A stretch of DNA of 5,871 nucleotides, taken from the NCBI GenBank assembly GCA_900771005.1, contig CAAGMI010000048.1:1-5871 (forward strand), written 5' to 3'. The notes below the pieces were generated by a model that was not told the origin of the DNA, did not search any database, and saw only the letters and a program-made list of their open reading frames with translations. This DNA is from Rikenellaceae bacterium (GTDB lineage: Bacteria > Bacteroidota > Bacteroidia > Bacteroidales > UBA932). Of this stretch, positions 1-5,218 are shown one piece after another. The position numbers and the translations under genes were made by a program. The stretch's first letter is position 1. Each line of letters begins with the position of its first letter.

Positions 1-39
1 AACTACCCCTGTTATCAAGTAAACAAAAAGGAGAAGTCC

Positions 40-465
40 ATGAGTAAGAAAGTCGAGAAGTCGGTTTGCCCTATCTGCGGCAAGAAGTTCGTCAAGAAGG
101 TCAACAATCAGGTGTATTGCTCCCTGAAGTGCAAGGCGGTTGCGAAGGCCGCTGCGAAGCGCAATGCGCGTAAGGCGGCGAAGTCAGTCCCGGCGCCGGT
201 CAAGAAGGGTGACAAGTTCGCGGCGAACGGCAAGAAGTTCGTCTGCGAGAAGGGTGGCAAGAAGCCGGTCGCCAAGAAGATCACGGAGAAGGTTCCGCTT
301 CCTCCGCCGCCGGCGAAGAAGCCCGACTGCATCATCCTCGTCCACGGCAACGATCCGTACAAGAAGTTCGGTCTTGCCCTTCAGATTGCGTTCCGCGAGT
401 TTTGCAACATCCTTGCGGCGACGCAGCATCCGGTCGTGAAGATCACGACGAAGAAGGCGAAGTGA
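40..465 (+). CDS. Basic zinc-finger protein of unknown function
   Basis: A 141-residue protein, not assigned to a named family. The start is set by AAGGAG at 28-33, six bases before the ATG. Residues 10-31 carry a four-cysteine zinc-finger pattern, C10-x2-C13-x13-C27-x3-C31, with a CPICGKKF opening and YCSLKC closing. This resembles short treble-clef or ribbon fingers that bind nucleic acid or protein. Residues 32-95 are a low-complexity tail rich in lysine, alanine and proline, reminiscent of histone H1 or bacterial H1-like proteins, and end in a PLPPPPAKKP stretch. A more ordered C-terminal part (about 96-135) has a hydrophobic strand (CIILVHG) followed by a probable helix. The whole protein is strongly basic. 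Its stop overlaps the resolvase start (TGATG), so the two are probably co-translated. DNA binding in replication or recombination is an inference from composition and neighbour. The reading frame and the finger are seen directly. Confidence 0.8.
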   Translation: MSKKVEKSVCPICGKKFVKKVNNQVYCSLKCKAVAKAAAKRNARKAAKSVPAPVKKGDKFAANGKKFVCEKGGKKPVAKKITEKVPLPPPPAKKPDCIILVHGNDPYKKFGLALQIAFREFCNILAATQHPVVKITTKKAK

Positions 466-935
466 TGGAAGCAGCGGTTGACGAGCAGTTCGCCGGACTT
501 CGGTTCATTCAGTTTAACCTGAATGTCAATCCGGCGGACTTGCCAACCGCCCAACAGAAGGGTGTGCGCATCATCAAAGTGCATGGGCGAATGATGCCCA
601 TGTTCTACGAGAAGAAGAATGTCAAGGATGCGCACATCCTCCTGAAGTATTCGATGGAGAAGTACAAGCCGAAGGAGCCGATTCACGGGCCTGTTGCTTT
701 GTCCGTCGAATACCTTTTCCCCTATCCGAAGGGAACGCCGAAGTGCAGATTGATTGACGAAGCGCCTATGGTGCAGCGTCCCGATGTGGATAACATTCAA
801 AAGTTGCTTCAGGATGTGATGACTGAAATGGGCTTTTGGGATGACGACTCGCAGATTTGGAGATTGAAACTGGAGAAGAAGCGCACGATTGTGCAGCCGA
901 TGATAAAGGTTTCCATTTGGCAAACAGGAGTATGA
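465..935 (+). CDS. rusA: RusA-family Holliday junction resolvase
   Basis: A 156-residue homologue of RusA/YqaN-type endonucleases, which act as dimers to cut four-way DNA junctions with a magnesium-dependent acidic site. The family signature is clear: RPDVDNIQK at 105-113 supplies D107, D109 and K113, matching the catalytic Asp-Asp-Lys of E. coli RusA (D70, D72, K76). A later acidic patch DDDSQI at 126-131 matches the third catalytic position (around D91). The preceding strand (SVEYLFPYPKG, 80-90) also fits the fold. E. coli RusA is 120 residues; the extra length here is mostly N-terminal (about 1-70). I chose the ATG at 465, which overlaps the upstream stop as TGATG and has AGAAGG at 452-457. 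An in-frame ATG at 402 would add 21 residues deep inside the upstream gene. In phages RusA probably removes recombination branches before packaging, which fits its place just ahead of the terminase genes. Confidence 0.88.
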   Translation: MEAAVDEQFAGLRFIQFNLNVNPADLPTAQQKGVRIIKVHGRMMPMFYEKKNVKDAHILLKYSMEKYKPKEPIHGPVALSVEYLFPYPKGTPKCRLIDEAPMVQRPDVDNIQKLLQDVMTEMGFWDDDSQIWRLKLEKKRTIVQPMIKVSIWQTGV

Positions 936-936
936 T

Positions 937-1116
937 ATGAGCAGACAGCAGAAAGTGAAAGTCGCACCGGTCAAGAAGGCGATGCCGAAGATGAATCTCA
1001 TTTCCTATGAGGAATACAGCGAGACGATTGCGCGATTGAACAACATTCAGAACGCTGCGGATGCGGCGATCAAATCCATCAACGAACTCATAGCCCTAAT
1101 CGCCACCACATTCTGA
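937..1116 (+). CDS. Small hypothetical protein (59 aa)
   Basis: An unrecognised 59-residue ORF that starts one base after the rusA stop (TGATATG). It has a good Shine-Dalgarno site, AGGAG at 926-930, six bases before the ATG. The first 18 residues are basic (SRQQKVKVAPVKKAMPK). Residues 22-57 look like one or two amphipathic helices (EEYSETIARLNNI, then NAADAAIKSINELIALIA) that could pair as a small coiled coil. There is no signal peptide, metal site or clear membrane segment. The gene ends in three consecutive in-frame stops, TGA-TGA-TAA at 1114-1122. Spacing, ribosome site and codon use match its neighbours, so it is probably translated with rusA. Its role is unknown. It is the last gene before the non-coding control region. 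Confidence 0.7.
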   Translation: MSRQQKVKVAPVKKAMPKMNLISYEEYSETIARLNNIQNAADAAIKSINELIALIATTF

Positions 1117-1136
1117 TGATAAGTTGTTCATAAGTG

Positions 1137-1169
1137 ATACCCTATCCATACCCTACCAATACCCCCTGT
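1137..1169 (+). repeat. Three 11-bp direct repeats, ATACCC-type
   Basis: Three head-to-tail 11-bp units are directly visible: ATACCCTATCC (1137-1147), ATACCCTACCA (1148-1158) and the diverged ATACCCCCTGT (1159-1169). The 11-nt period places each copy on about the same face of the helix, as in iterons or cooperative operator arrays. The top strand has no G from 1137 to 1167. The ATACC core is complementary to the GGTAT core of the three repeats that follow. Confidence 0.75.
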
Positions 1170-1174
1170 TATGT

Positions 1175-1208
1175 TATGGTATAGTATGTATGGTATTTCT
1201 TATGGTAT
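1175..1208 (+). repeat. Three TATGGTAT repeats, inverted relative to the ATACC array
   Basis: TATGGTAT occurs exactly at 1175-1182, 1189-1196 and 1201-1208, with start-to-start spacings of 14 and 12 nt. The GGTAT core is the reverse complement of the ATACC core of the upstream array, giving three sites in each orientation. Pairing 1137-1144 with 1201-1208 and 1148-1155 with 1189-1196 gives seven of eight matched bases each, and 1159-1163 pairs fully with 1178-1182. The result is an imperfect segmented hairpin with a loop at about 1164-1177. The last copy overlaps the promoter -10, so a protein bound here could block or aid RNA polymerase. Confidence 0.7.
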
Positions 1209-1211
1209 AAT
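1203..1211 (+). promoter_or_regulatory. Extended -10 promoter for the packaging operon
   Basis: TGG-TATAAT at 1203-1211 is a consensus -10 hexamer with the TGn extension, which can replace a strong -35; no good TTGACA is seen about 17 nt upstream. Transcription would start near 1218, leaving a leader of about 17 nt before the ATG at 1235 that still includes GGAGG (1224-1228). A weaker second candidate, TGG-TATAGT, lies at 1177-1185. The -10 is embedded in the third TATGGTAT repeat, suggesting regulation by whatever binds the array. Confidence 0.55.
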
Positions 1212-1234
1212 CTTTTTCTGAACGGAGGAATCAG

Positions 1235-1663
1235 ATGATTGACATTCTCGTAATGCTCGAAGTGGTTGAGTGGCTTGCCCACGACCTTCACTACAAGTTT
1301 CAAGGCCCAACCTTCTACGCGAATCACCTTCTCGCGGATCGCGTAAAGGATTTCGGTTCTGCGGCGGATGACCTCAAAGAAGGGTTTTGGCTCGGATGCC
1401 TCGACACCACGCCGCCGGATGACAAGGACATCGCGGAACTGGCAACGAACGCCTACAACGAAATCATCAATGCCAAGCCGTGCCTTCTGACGAAACTCCT
1501 TGAAGGACTTGACCGTCTCGACAGCACGATCTCCGATGTCAAGAAGGACACCTCGCTCAATGGCGGAGTCAATGCGATCCTCGACGACATCAGCAAGCGA
1601 GTGAATACCTACCGTTTCCTCGTCCGCGCACAATCCCGAGTCGTTGAAGCGCCGGCAGCGTAA
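1235..1663 (+). CDS. Dps-like mini-ferritin protein
   Basis: A 142-residue, probably all-helical protein that resembles the Dps family. Those proteins form 12-subunit shells that oxidise and store iron and often protect DNA from peroxide. The HYKFQGPTFYANH segment (19-31) matches the family pattern HW.v.G..F...H. H19, H31, D35 and D46 have the same spacing as the ferroxidase residues H31, H43, D47 and D58 of Listeria Dps. The final glutamate is displaced: E49 sits one residue early and G50 occupies the canonical place, so iron oxidation could be altered. The C-terminal half (about 80-133, ending VNTYRFLVRAQ) fits the last two Dps helices with their WmLrA-type end. The long basic N-terminal tail used by some Dps proteins to bind DNA is absent. 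GGAGG at 1224-1228 sets the start. It is the first gene of the packaging operon and overlaps the small terminase start by one base (TAATG). The family call is from remembered patterns, not a search. Confidence 0.62.
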   Translation: MIDILVMLEVVEWLAHDLHYKFQGPTFYANHLLADRVKDFGSAADDLKEGFWLGCLDTTPPDDKDIAELATNAYNEIINAKPCLLTKLLEGLDRLDSTISDVKKDTSLNGGVNAILDDISKRVNTYRFLVRAQSRVVEAPAA

Positions 1664-2214
1664 TGGCGTTCCGTCACTTCAAGCCAAGTCCGAACGAACC
1701 CAAGCGTGACTATCAGCCAATGGGAGTCGTAGCAGCATCGCGTCAGAGAATGAAAAAGAGACACGCCACTTCGGGATCAGAACTTCAACCGGGCGACCGC
1801 GTTCCGCAGATCGTCAAGGATAAGATGATGGAGTTCTTCAAGGGTGGCAAGTATTCACTCTCGGAGATTGCGCGATACTGCGGCGTTTCCCGTTCTACGG
1901 TTCAGAGGTATCTCGACAAAGACCCCGAACTGAAGGAACAGTATGACACGGCGTGGCAAGAGCGCATCGACCGTGTTGAGCAGTCGATGGTTGAACTTGC
2001 CGAAAGTGCGCCCGGAGAAGCCGGTGCCAGTGTGATTGCTGCGGAGAAGGCGGCGGAGTTCCTTCTGCGGTATAACCGGAAGGAGAAGTATTCCGACACC
2101 GTTGTCTCGCAAGAGACGCTGAAGCAGTTGCCGAAGATCGTCATTCCGCTTGTCATCCCTCCGCGTGAACAGTTGCCGAACAATCCACAGGAAGCGCCAA
2201 TAGATGTCGGCTGA
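1663..2214 (+). CDS. terS: Terminase small subunit (helix-turn-helix)
   Basis: A 183-residue probable small terminase, the DNA-recognition subunit that binds the phage packaging site and passes DNA to the large terminase. Residues 62-85 form a clear helix-turn-helix (YSLSEIARYCGVSRSTVQRYL), followed by DKDPELKEQYDTAW, a typical continuation in phage terminase small subunits and related transposase-like domains. A central helical region (about 95-140, ending EKAAEFLLRYNRKEKY) fits the oligomerisation core. The C-terminal tail is proline-rich (VIPPREQLPNNPQEAP) and may contact the large subunit. The first 45 residues are basic and probably disordered. There is no clear ribosome site; the ATG overlaps the upstream stop (TAATG), so translation is likely coupled. 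The assignment rests on the HTH plus the large terminase gene immediately downstream. The repeat array at 1119-1208 is a candidate target. Confidence 0.82.
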   Translation: MAFRHFKPSPNEPKRDYQPMGVVAASRQRMKKRHATSGSELQPGDRVPQIVKDKMMEFFKGGKYSLSEIARYCGVSRSTVQRYLDKDPELKEQYDTAWQERIDRVEQSMVELAESAPGEAGASVIAAEKAAEFLLRYNRKEKYSDTVVSQETLKQLPKIVIPLVIPPREQLPNNPQEAPIDVG

Positions 2215-3613
2215 AGCGATAGCGATTCAGGAGCAAGTCAGGCAGAACGAACTGTCCTACAAGGCGCTTTGGCAAGTTGCCTTCGACGAGGTTTGGAATA
2301 AGATTTCCGGCTTCATCGTCGGCAAGAATGGGCGTGGTGATATGCCGCCATGCGAATACGCCGAAGTGTTCATGTGCGGCGGTCGTGGCTCGGGAAAGTC
2401 CTACACGGTTTCCGAATGGATTTGGCTTGCGCTCACGAACGACCACAAGAAGAACGCGGTGGTTCTCCGCAAGACACAATCGTCCATCCGCAAGTCGTGC
2501 TTCAAGCAGATGGTGAAGGCACTCCGCAAGTTGAAGTTGTCGGAGTTTTGGGATGTCAACAAGACAGACCTCACGATCACAAACAAGTTTACGAAGCAGC
2601 AAGTAATCTTCCTCGGGCTTGACGATGAGGACAAGGTGCGTTCCGTCACTACGGATGTCGGCTACTTCTCTATCATTTGGTTTGAGGAAGCCCGTCAGTT
2701 CGCCAACATGGAGGAGATTCGTCAGACGATGAACTCCGTGCTGCGTGGCGGTGCTGATGACGACGATGACATTGAACATCTTGACGAGGATTCGGATGCC
2801 GAGTTCATGATGTTCATGACCTACAACCCTCCGAAGTCCGCGCACGAATGGATCAACCGCGAGGCGAAGAAGATTGTCAAAGGTCGAATCGTCCACAAGT
2901 CCACCTACCTTACGATGCCGGAGCGTTGGCTTGGCAAGGGCTTTATCGCCCGTGCAGCAGCGTTGAAGGAATCCGATCCCGAGGCATACGCTCACGAATA
3001 CCTCGGTGAGATTACCGGCACAGGCGGTCAATACTTCACGAAGGTCACAGAGCGTCCGATCACCGACGAGGAGATTGATACATTTGACTACTCGAATCAG
3101 GGCGTTGACTTCGGAACGAAAGACCCGAATGTGTGGATCAAGTCGTATTACGACGACGACAAGGACACGATCTACATCTACGACGAGGTTTATCAGGAGG
3201 GCGAGAACGAGGGCGCGAAGCCCAATCCGAATCGCTACGAGGATTTCGCAGAGGAGATTGTCGAGCATCAGACCGCTTCCGAAAAGGACGATGTTGTCTA
3301 TTGCGATGCGCAGGGCAAGGCGGAAAAGGCAATCATGGAGAAAGACCCGTACAACCTGAATATGTGGTTTGCCCCAAAGCACGGTGCGAATGACCGCAAG
3401 AACCGCTATTCGTGGTTGCGCTCCAAGAAGATTGTCGTCGATCCCGAACGCTGCCCGAGGACGGCAGAAGCCCTGCGTCTCTTTGAATCGAAGGAACTTC
3501 CGAACGGTGAGGGATGGAGTGACGAACCGGGAACGCACGGCGACCACATTCCTGATGCGCTTGGCTATTCCTACTGCAACGAGATTGCTACGGAAGGAGC
3601 CGAGGCCGCTTGA
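2204..3613 (+). CDS. terL: Terminase large subunit (ATPase-nuclease)
   Basis: A 469-residue DNA-packaging motor and nuclease, best matching the PBSX/Terminase_3 type. The N-terminal ATPase has Walker A GGRGSGKS at 59-66, Walker B IIWFEE at 157-162 with the catalytic glutamate at 161/162, and a coupling motif TYNPP at 206-210. The C-terminal RNase H-like nuclease shows its acidic residues in GVDFGTKDPN (D302), VVYCDAQGKAEKA (D368) and GDHIPDALGYS (D447/D451). The length is normal for the family. An unusual acidic run lies between Walker B and the coupling motif (residues 184-200, largely Asp and Glu). The ATG overlaps terS by 11 bases, with AGGAAG at 2189-2194 upstream. The enzyme acts at the portal vertex, cutting concatemers and pumping DNA into the prohead. 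Confidence 0.95.
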   Translation: MSAEAIAIQEQVRQNELSYKALWQVAFDEVWNKISGFIVGKNGRGDMPPCEYAEVFMCGGRGSGKSYTVSEWIWLALTNDHKKNAVVLRKTQSSIRKSCFKQMVKALRKLKLSEFWDVNKTDLTITNKFTKQQVIFLGLDDEDKVRSVTTDVGYFSIIWFEEARQFANMEEIRQTMNSVLRGGADDDDDIEHLDEDSDAEFMMFMTYNPPKSAHEWINREAKKIVKGRIVHKSTYLTMPERWLGKGFIARAAALKESDPEAYAHEYLGEITGTGGQYFTKVTERPITDEEIDTFDYSNQGVDFGTKDPNVWIKSYYDDDKDTIYIYDEVYQEGENEGAKPNPNRYEDFAEEIVEHQTASEKDDVVYCDAQGKAEKAIMEKDPYNLNMWFAPKHGANDRKNRYSWLRSKKIVVDPERCPRTAEALRLFESKELPNGEGWSDEPGTHGDHIPDALGYSYCNEIATEGAEAA

Positions 3614-3638
3614 TACCTGACGGCGATTGTAGTACAAT
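3610..3638 (+). promoter_or_regulatory. Sigma-70-type promoter at the terL/portal junction
   Basis: TTGATA at 3610-3615 and TACAAT at 3633-3638 are separated by exactly 17 nt, each differing from consensus by one base (TTGACA, TATAAT). The -35 overlaps the terL stop codon. Transcription would begin near 3645, giving a leader of about 13 nt that just contains the GGAG ribosome site before the portal ATG at 3658. It would raise head-gene expression over the terminase genes. This is a sequence match only. Confidence 0.58.
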
Positions 3639-3647
3639 ACCGACCAC

Positions 3648-3651
3648 GGAG
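3648..3651 (+). promoter_or_regulatory. Ribosome binding site fixing the portal start
   Basis: GGAG at 3648-3651 stands six bases before the ATG at 3658. This is the same spacing as at 40, 937 and 1235. It favours this ATG over the in-frame TTG at 3610, which would add 16 residues with no ribosome site and would overlap the terL stop. Confidence 0.75.
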
Positions 3652-3657
3652 AACTTT

Positions 3658-5172
3658 ATGAAGCGCAGAACTACCAAGACCAAGAAGCCGGTGAAGGCGC
3701 CCAAGTCGAGAACGCAGAAGTTCAACGACAGCGATAAGGGAATTGACATTCCTGATTACAAGCGTCTCGCCAAGCCGGTCGATGTTGAGAAACTTGAAAA
3801 GAAGATGTTTCCCACTTCGATGAAGTTCAAGAAGGTCGATAAGGATGGCAAGAGGGCGATTCAGGATTCCGATTGCCACGACATCATTCCGAACGATCCG
3901 CAGTATATCGGCTTCCGTCAGATCGGCGTTCAGGGATTCAGCGGTGTCGATCCGCATATCCTTGAACACTTCGCACAGGACTATTGCTTTCAGGGATGGC
4001 AGTTCAACGCCTACCTTGCGACCACGCCGTATATCTCGAAGGCGTGTACGATGCCGGGCGATGATGCGCTTGCGACCGGATTCACCTTCAAGCCGAAGGA
4101 TAAGGTCGATAGGAAACTGACGGACGCGATTGAGGAGATTACGAACGAAGATCAGGATTTCGACCTTGAAGGTGCGTTGAAGCGTTTTGAATACAACAAG
4201 CGCGTGTTCGGTTTTGCGCTTGCGGTTCCGTGCTTTGCCGAAGGATTCTACGACAAGAAGGATAATCCGAACGGCATTGACATGACGGTGCCGCTGAAGG
4301 ACTTTGGCGTATTGAAGGGCAAGACATTCCTCGGATGGTCTGTCGTCGATCCCTACTGGCTCACGCCGGAGTTCGACCACAACGCTGAATCCAATCCGGC
4401 GCACAAGGATTATTTCAAGCCGACTTGGTGGGTCATCAATGGGTCGAAGCGTCAGCGCGTCCATAAGTCGTGGTGCATCTACGCGAAGCAAGTTATGGTG
4501 GCGGACATCGTTGCGCCGACCTACCTTTGGGGTGGCCCGTCCATTCCGCAGATGTGCTTCCGCCGTCTGTTTGCTGCTGACAAGTGCGCGAACGAAGCGG
4601 AAATGGTTGCCATGTCGAAGCGTCTTGTTGCGATTACCGGATGCAACACTCGTAAGATGGCGGCGAATCCCGAATACGGCAAGCGCACGATGGAGGCGTT
4701 TGAACTGAATCGTGACAACTGGGGAATGATTGCGCTCGGTGCCGGTCAGGACATCAAGCAACTCGACACATATATTACGGAGTTCAACCAACTCATCACG
4801 ACGCAGTATCAGTTGTTCTGCGGTATCGTCGAAATCCCTGCGCCAAAGATGATGATGACTCCGCTCACCGGCTTTGCCAACAGCGGTGAGTACGAGTGGA
4901 AGATTTACGCGGCGAATGTCAAGAAGGTGCAGCACATTATGGAGGTCATGCTCAAAGCGACCTACCGCCTTTATGCTGCGTGTGCCGGTAAGGATGTTCG
5001 CTTCGATGTGAAGTTCAACGAGATTGACATCCCGACCTTGAAGGAACAGGCGGACATCCAGTACGAGGAGGCCCGTGCCAAGAAGTTCAAGGCTGAAGCG
5101 GAAGCGGTCGCTCGAATGGCGAAGCAGAAGTCCGCCGAAACTCACAAGGGCGTTCTCGAGAGATCGAAGTGA
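3658..5172 (+). CDS. Portal protein, DUF1073 type
   Basis: A 504-residue probable portal protein: the dodecameric ring at one head vertex through which DNA enters and leaves, and on which the terminase docks. It resembles the DUF1073 portal family. The region at about 110-145 (a helix, then YISKACTMPGDDALATGFTF) fits the family's N-terminal domain, and 392-430 carries the characteristic IPAPKMMMTPLTGFANSGEYEW block before the long helix KIYAANVKKVQHIMEVMLKATY. The C-terminus (about 461-495) is a charged helix, probably coiled coil. The first 24 residues are strongly basic (KRRTTKTKKPVKAPKSR), an N-terminal arm probably disordered. The length is typical. The start at 3658 is set by GGAG at 3648. 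Position directly after terL supports the call. A Mu gpF-like head morphogenesis gene, common beside portals, is not found between it and the next gene. Confidence 0.88.
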   Translation: MKRRTTKTKKPVKAPKSRTQKFNDSDKGIDIPDYKRLAKPVDVEKLEKKMFPTSMKFKKVDKDGKRAIQDSDCHDIIPNDPQYIGFRQIGVQGFSGVDPHILEHFAQDYCFQGWQFNAYLATTPYISKACTMPGDDALATGFTFKPKDKVDRKLTDAIEEITNEDQDFDLEGALKRFEYNKRVFGFALAVPCFAEGFYDKKDNPNGIDMTVPLKDFGVLKGKTFLGWSVVDPYWLTPEFDHNAESNPAHKDYFKPTWWVINGSKRQRVHKSWCIYAKQVMVADIVAPTYLWGGPSIPQMCFRRLFAADKCANEAEMVAMSKRLVAITGCNTRKMAANPEYGKRTMEAFELNRDNWGMIALGAGQDIKQLDTYITEFNQLITTQYQLFCGIVEIPAPKMMMTPLTGFANSGEYEWKIYAANVKKVQHIMEVMLKATYRLYAACAGKDVRFDVKFNEIDIPTLKEQADIQYEEARAKKFKAEAEAVARMAKQKSAETHKGVLERSK

Positions 5173-5177
5173 CACAC

Positions 5178-5206
5178 TTGCGTTTCGGAAAAGTTTGTGA
5201 TATGAT
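5178..5206 (+). promoter_or_regulatory. Sigma-70-type promoter at the portal/DUF2213 junction
   Basis: TTGCGT at 5178-5183 and TATGAT at 5201-5206 are spaced by 17 nt, and a TG at 5198-5199 makes an extended -10. It occupies the 46-bp gap after the portal stop. The predicted start near 5213 leaves only about 6 nt before the ATG at 5219, so the message would be almost leaderless. That fits the absence of a Shine-Dalgarno site for this gene. Confidence 0.55.
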
Positions 5207-5215
5207 TTGCGCAAA
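5206..5215. repeat. Palindrome TTTGCGCAAA at the predicted transcription start
   Basis: A perfect 10-bp palindrome lies between the -10 box and the ATG of the DUF2213 gene and covers the predicted +1. TTGCG also occurs in the -35 region at 5178-5182. It could be an operator for a dimeric repressor, but a 10-bp palindrome can arise by chance. Confidence 0.4.
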
Positions 5216-5218
5216 GCC

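Larger units (their letters stand above)
1117..1234. other. Intergenic control region between DNA-metabolism and packaging genes
   Basis: This 118-bp gap is the only substantial non-coding stretch in the window. From left to right it holds two ATAAGT repeats 11 nt apart (1119-1124 and 1130-1135), three ATACCC repeats at 11-nt spacing (from 1137), three TATGGTAT repeats (1175-1208), an extended -10 promoter (1203-1211), a T5 run (1213-1217) and the GGAGG ribosome site (1224-1228) of the next gene. No convincing ORF or GC-rich terminator lies in it. It may separate two transcription units, and terminase-binding sites commonly lie at this kind of place in phage genomes. Confidence 0.65.

Noticed and set aside
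402..464. Longer start for the resolvase at ATG 402
   Set aside because: It would overlap the zinc-finger gene by 64 bases, adds residues unlike RusA, and lacks the clean TGATG coupling seen at 465.
1137..1208. CRISPR array
   Set aside because: Units are 8-11 bp with no unique spacers of about 30 bp and there are no cas genes.
1137..1217. Intrinsic terminator (hairpin followed by TTTTT at 1213-1217)
   Set aside because: The hairpin is AT-rich, interrupted by internal loops and separated from the T-run by 4 nt, and the T-run lies between a good -10 and the next ribosome site. A promoter/operator reading fits better, though weak attenuation of read-through cannot be excluded.
1169..1633. A 154-residue open frame on the minus strand opposite the Dps-like gene
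   Set aside because: It begins inside the Dps-like gene and runs into the repeat region. It has no ribosome site evidence or recognisable domain, while the plus-strand gene has GGAGG, a promoter and family motifs.
2153..3637. A 494-residue open frame on the minus strand across terL
   Set aside because: It lies wholly opposite a gene with all terminase motifs, and its product is a low-information mix with no recognisable domain. The openness follows from codon bias that avoids TTA, CTA and TCA in the sense frame.
3610..3657. Upstream TTG start for the portal
   Set aside because: No ribosome site precedes it, while GGAG six bases before ATG 3658 matches the neighbouring genes. The TTG is better explained as part of a -35 box.
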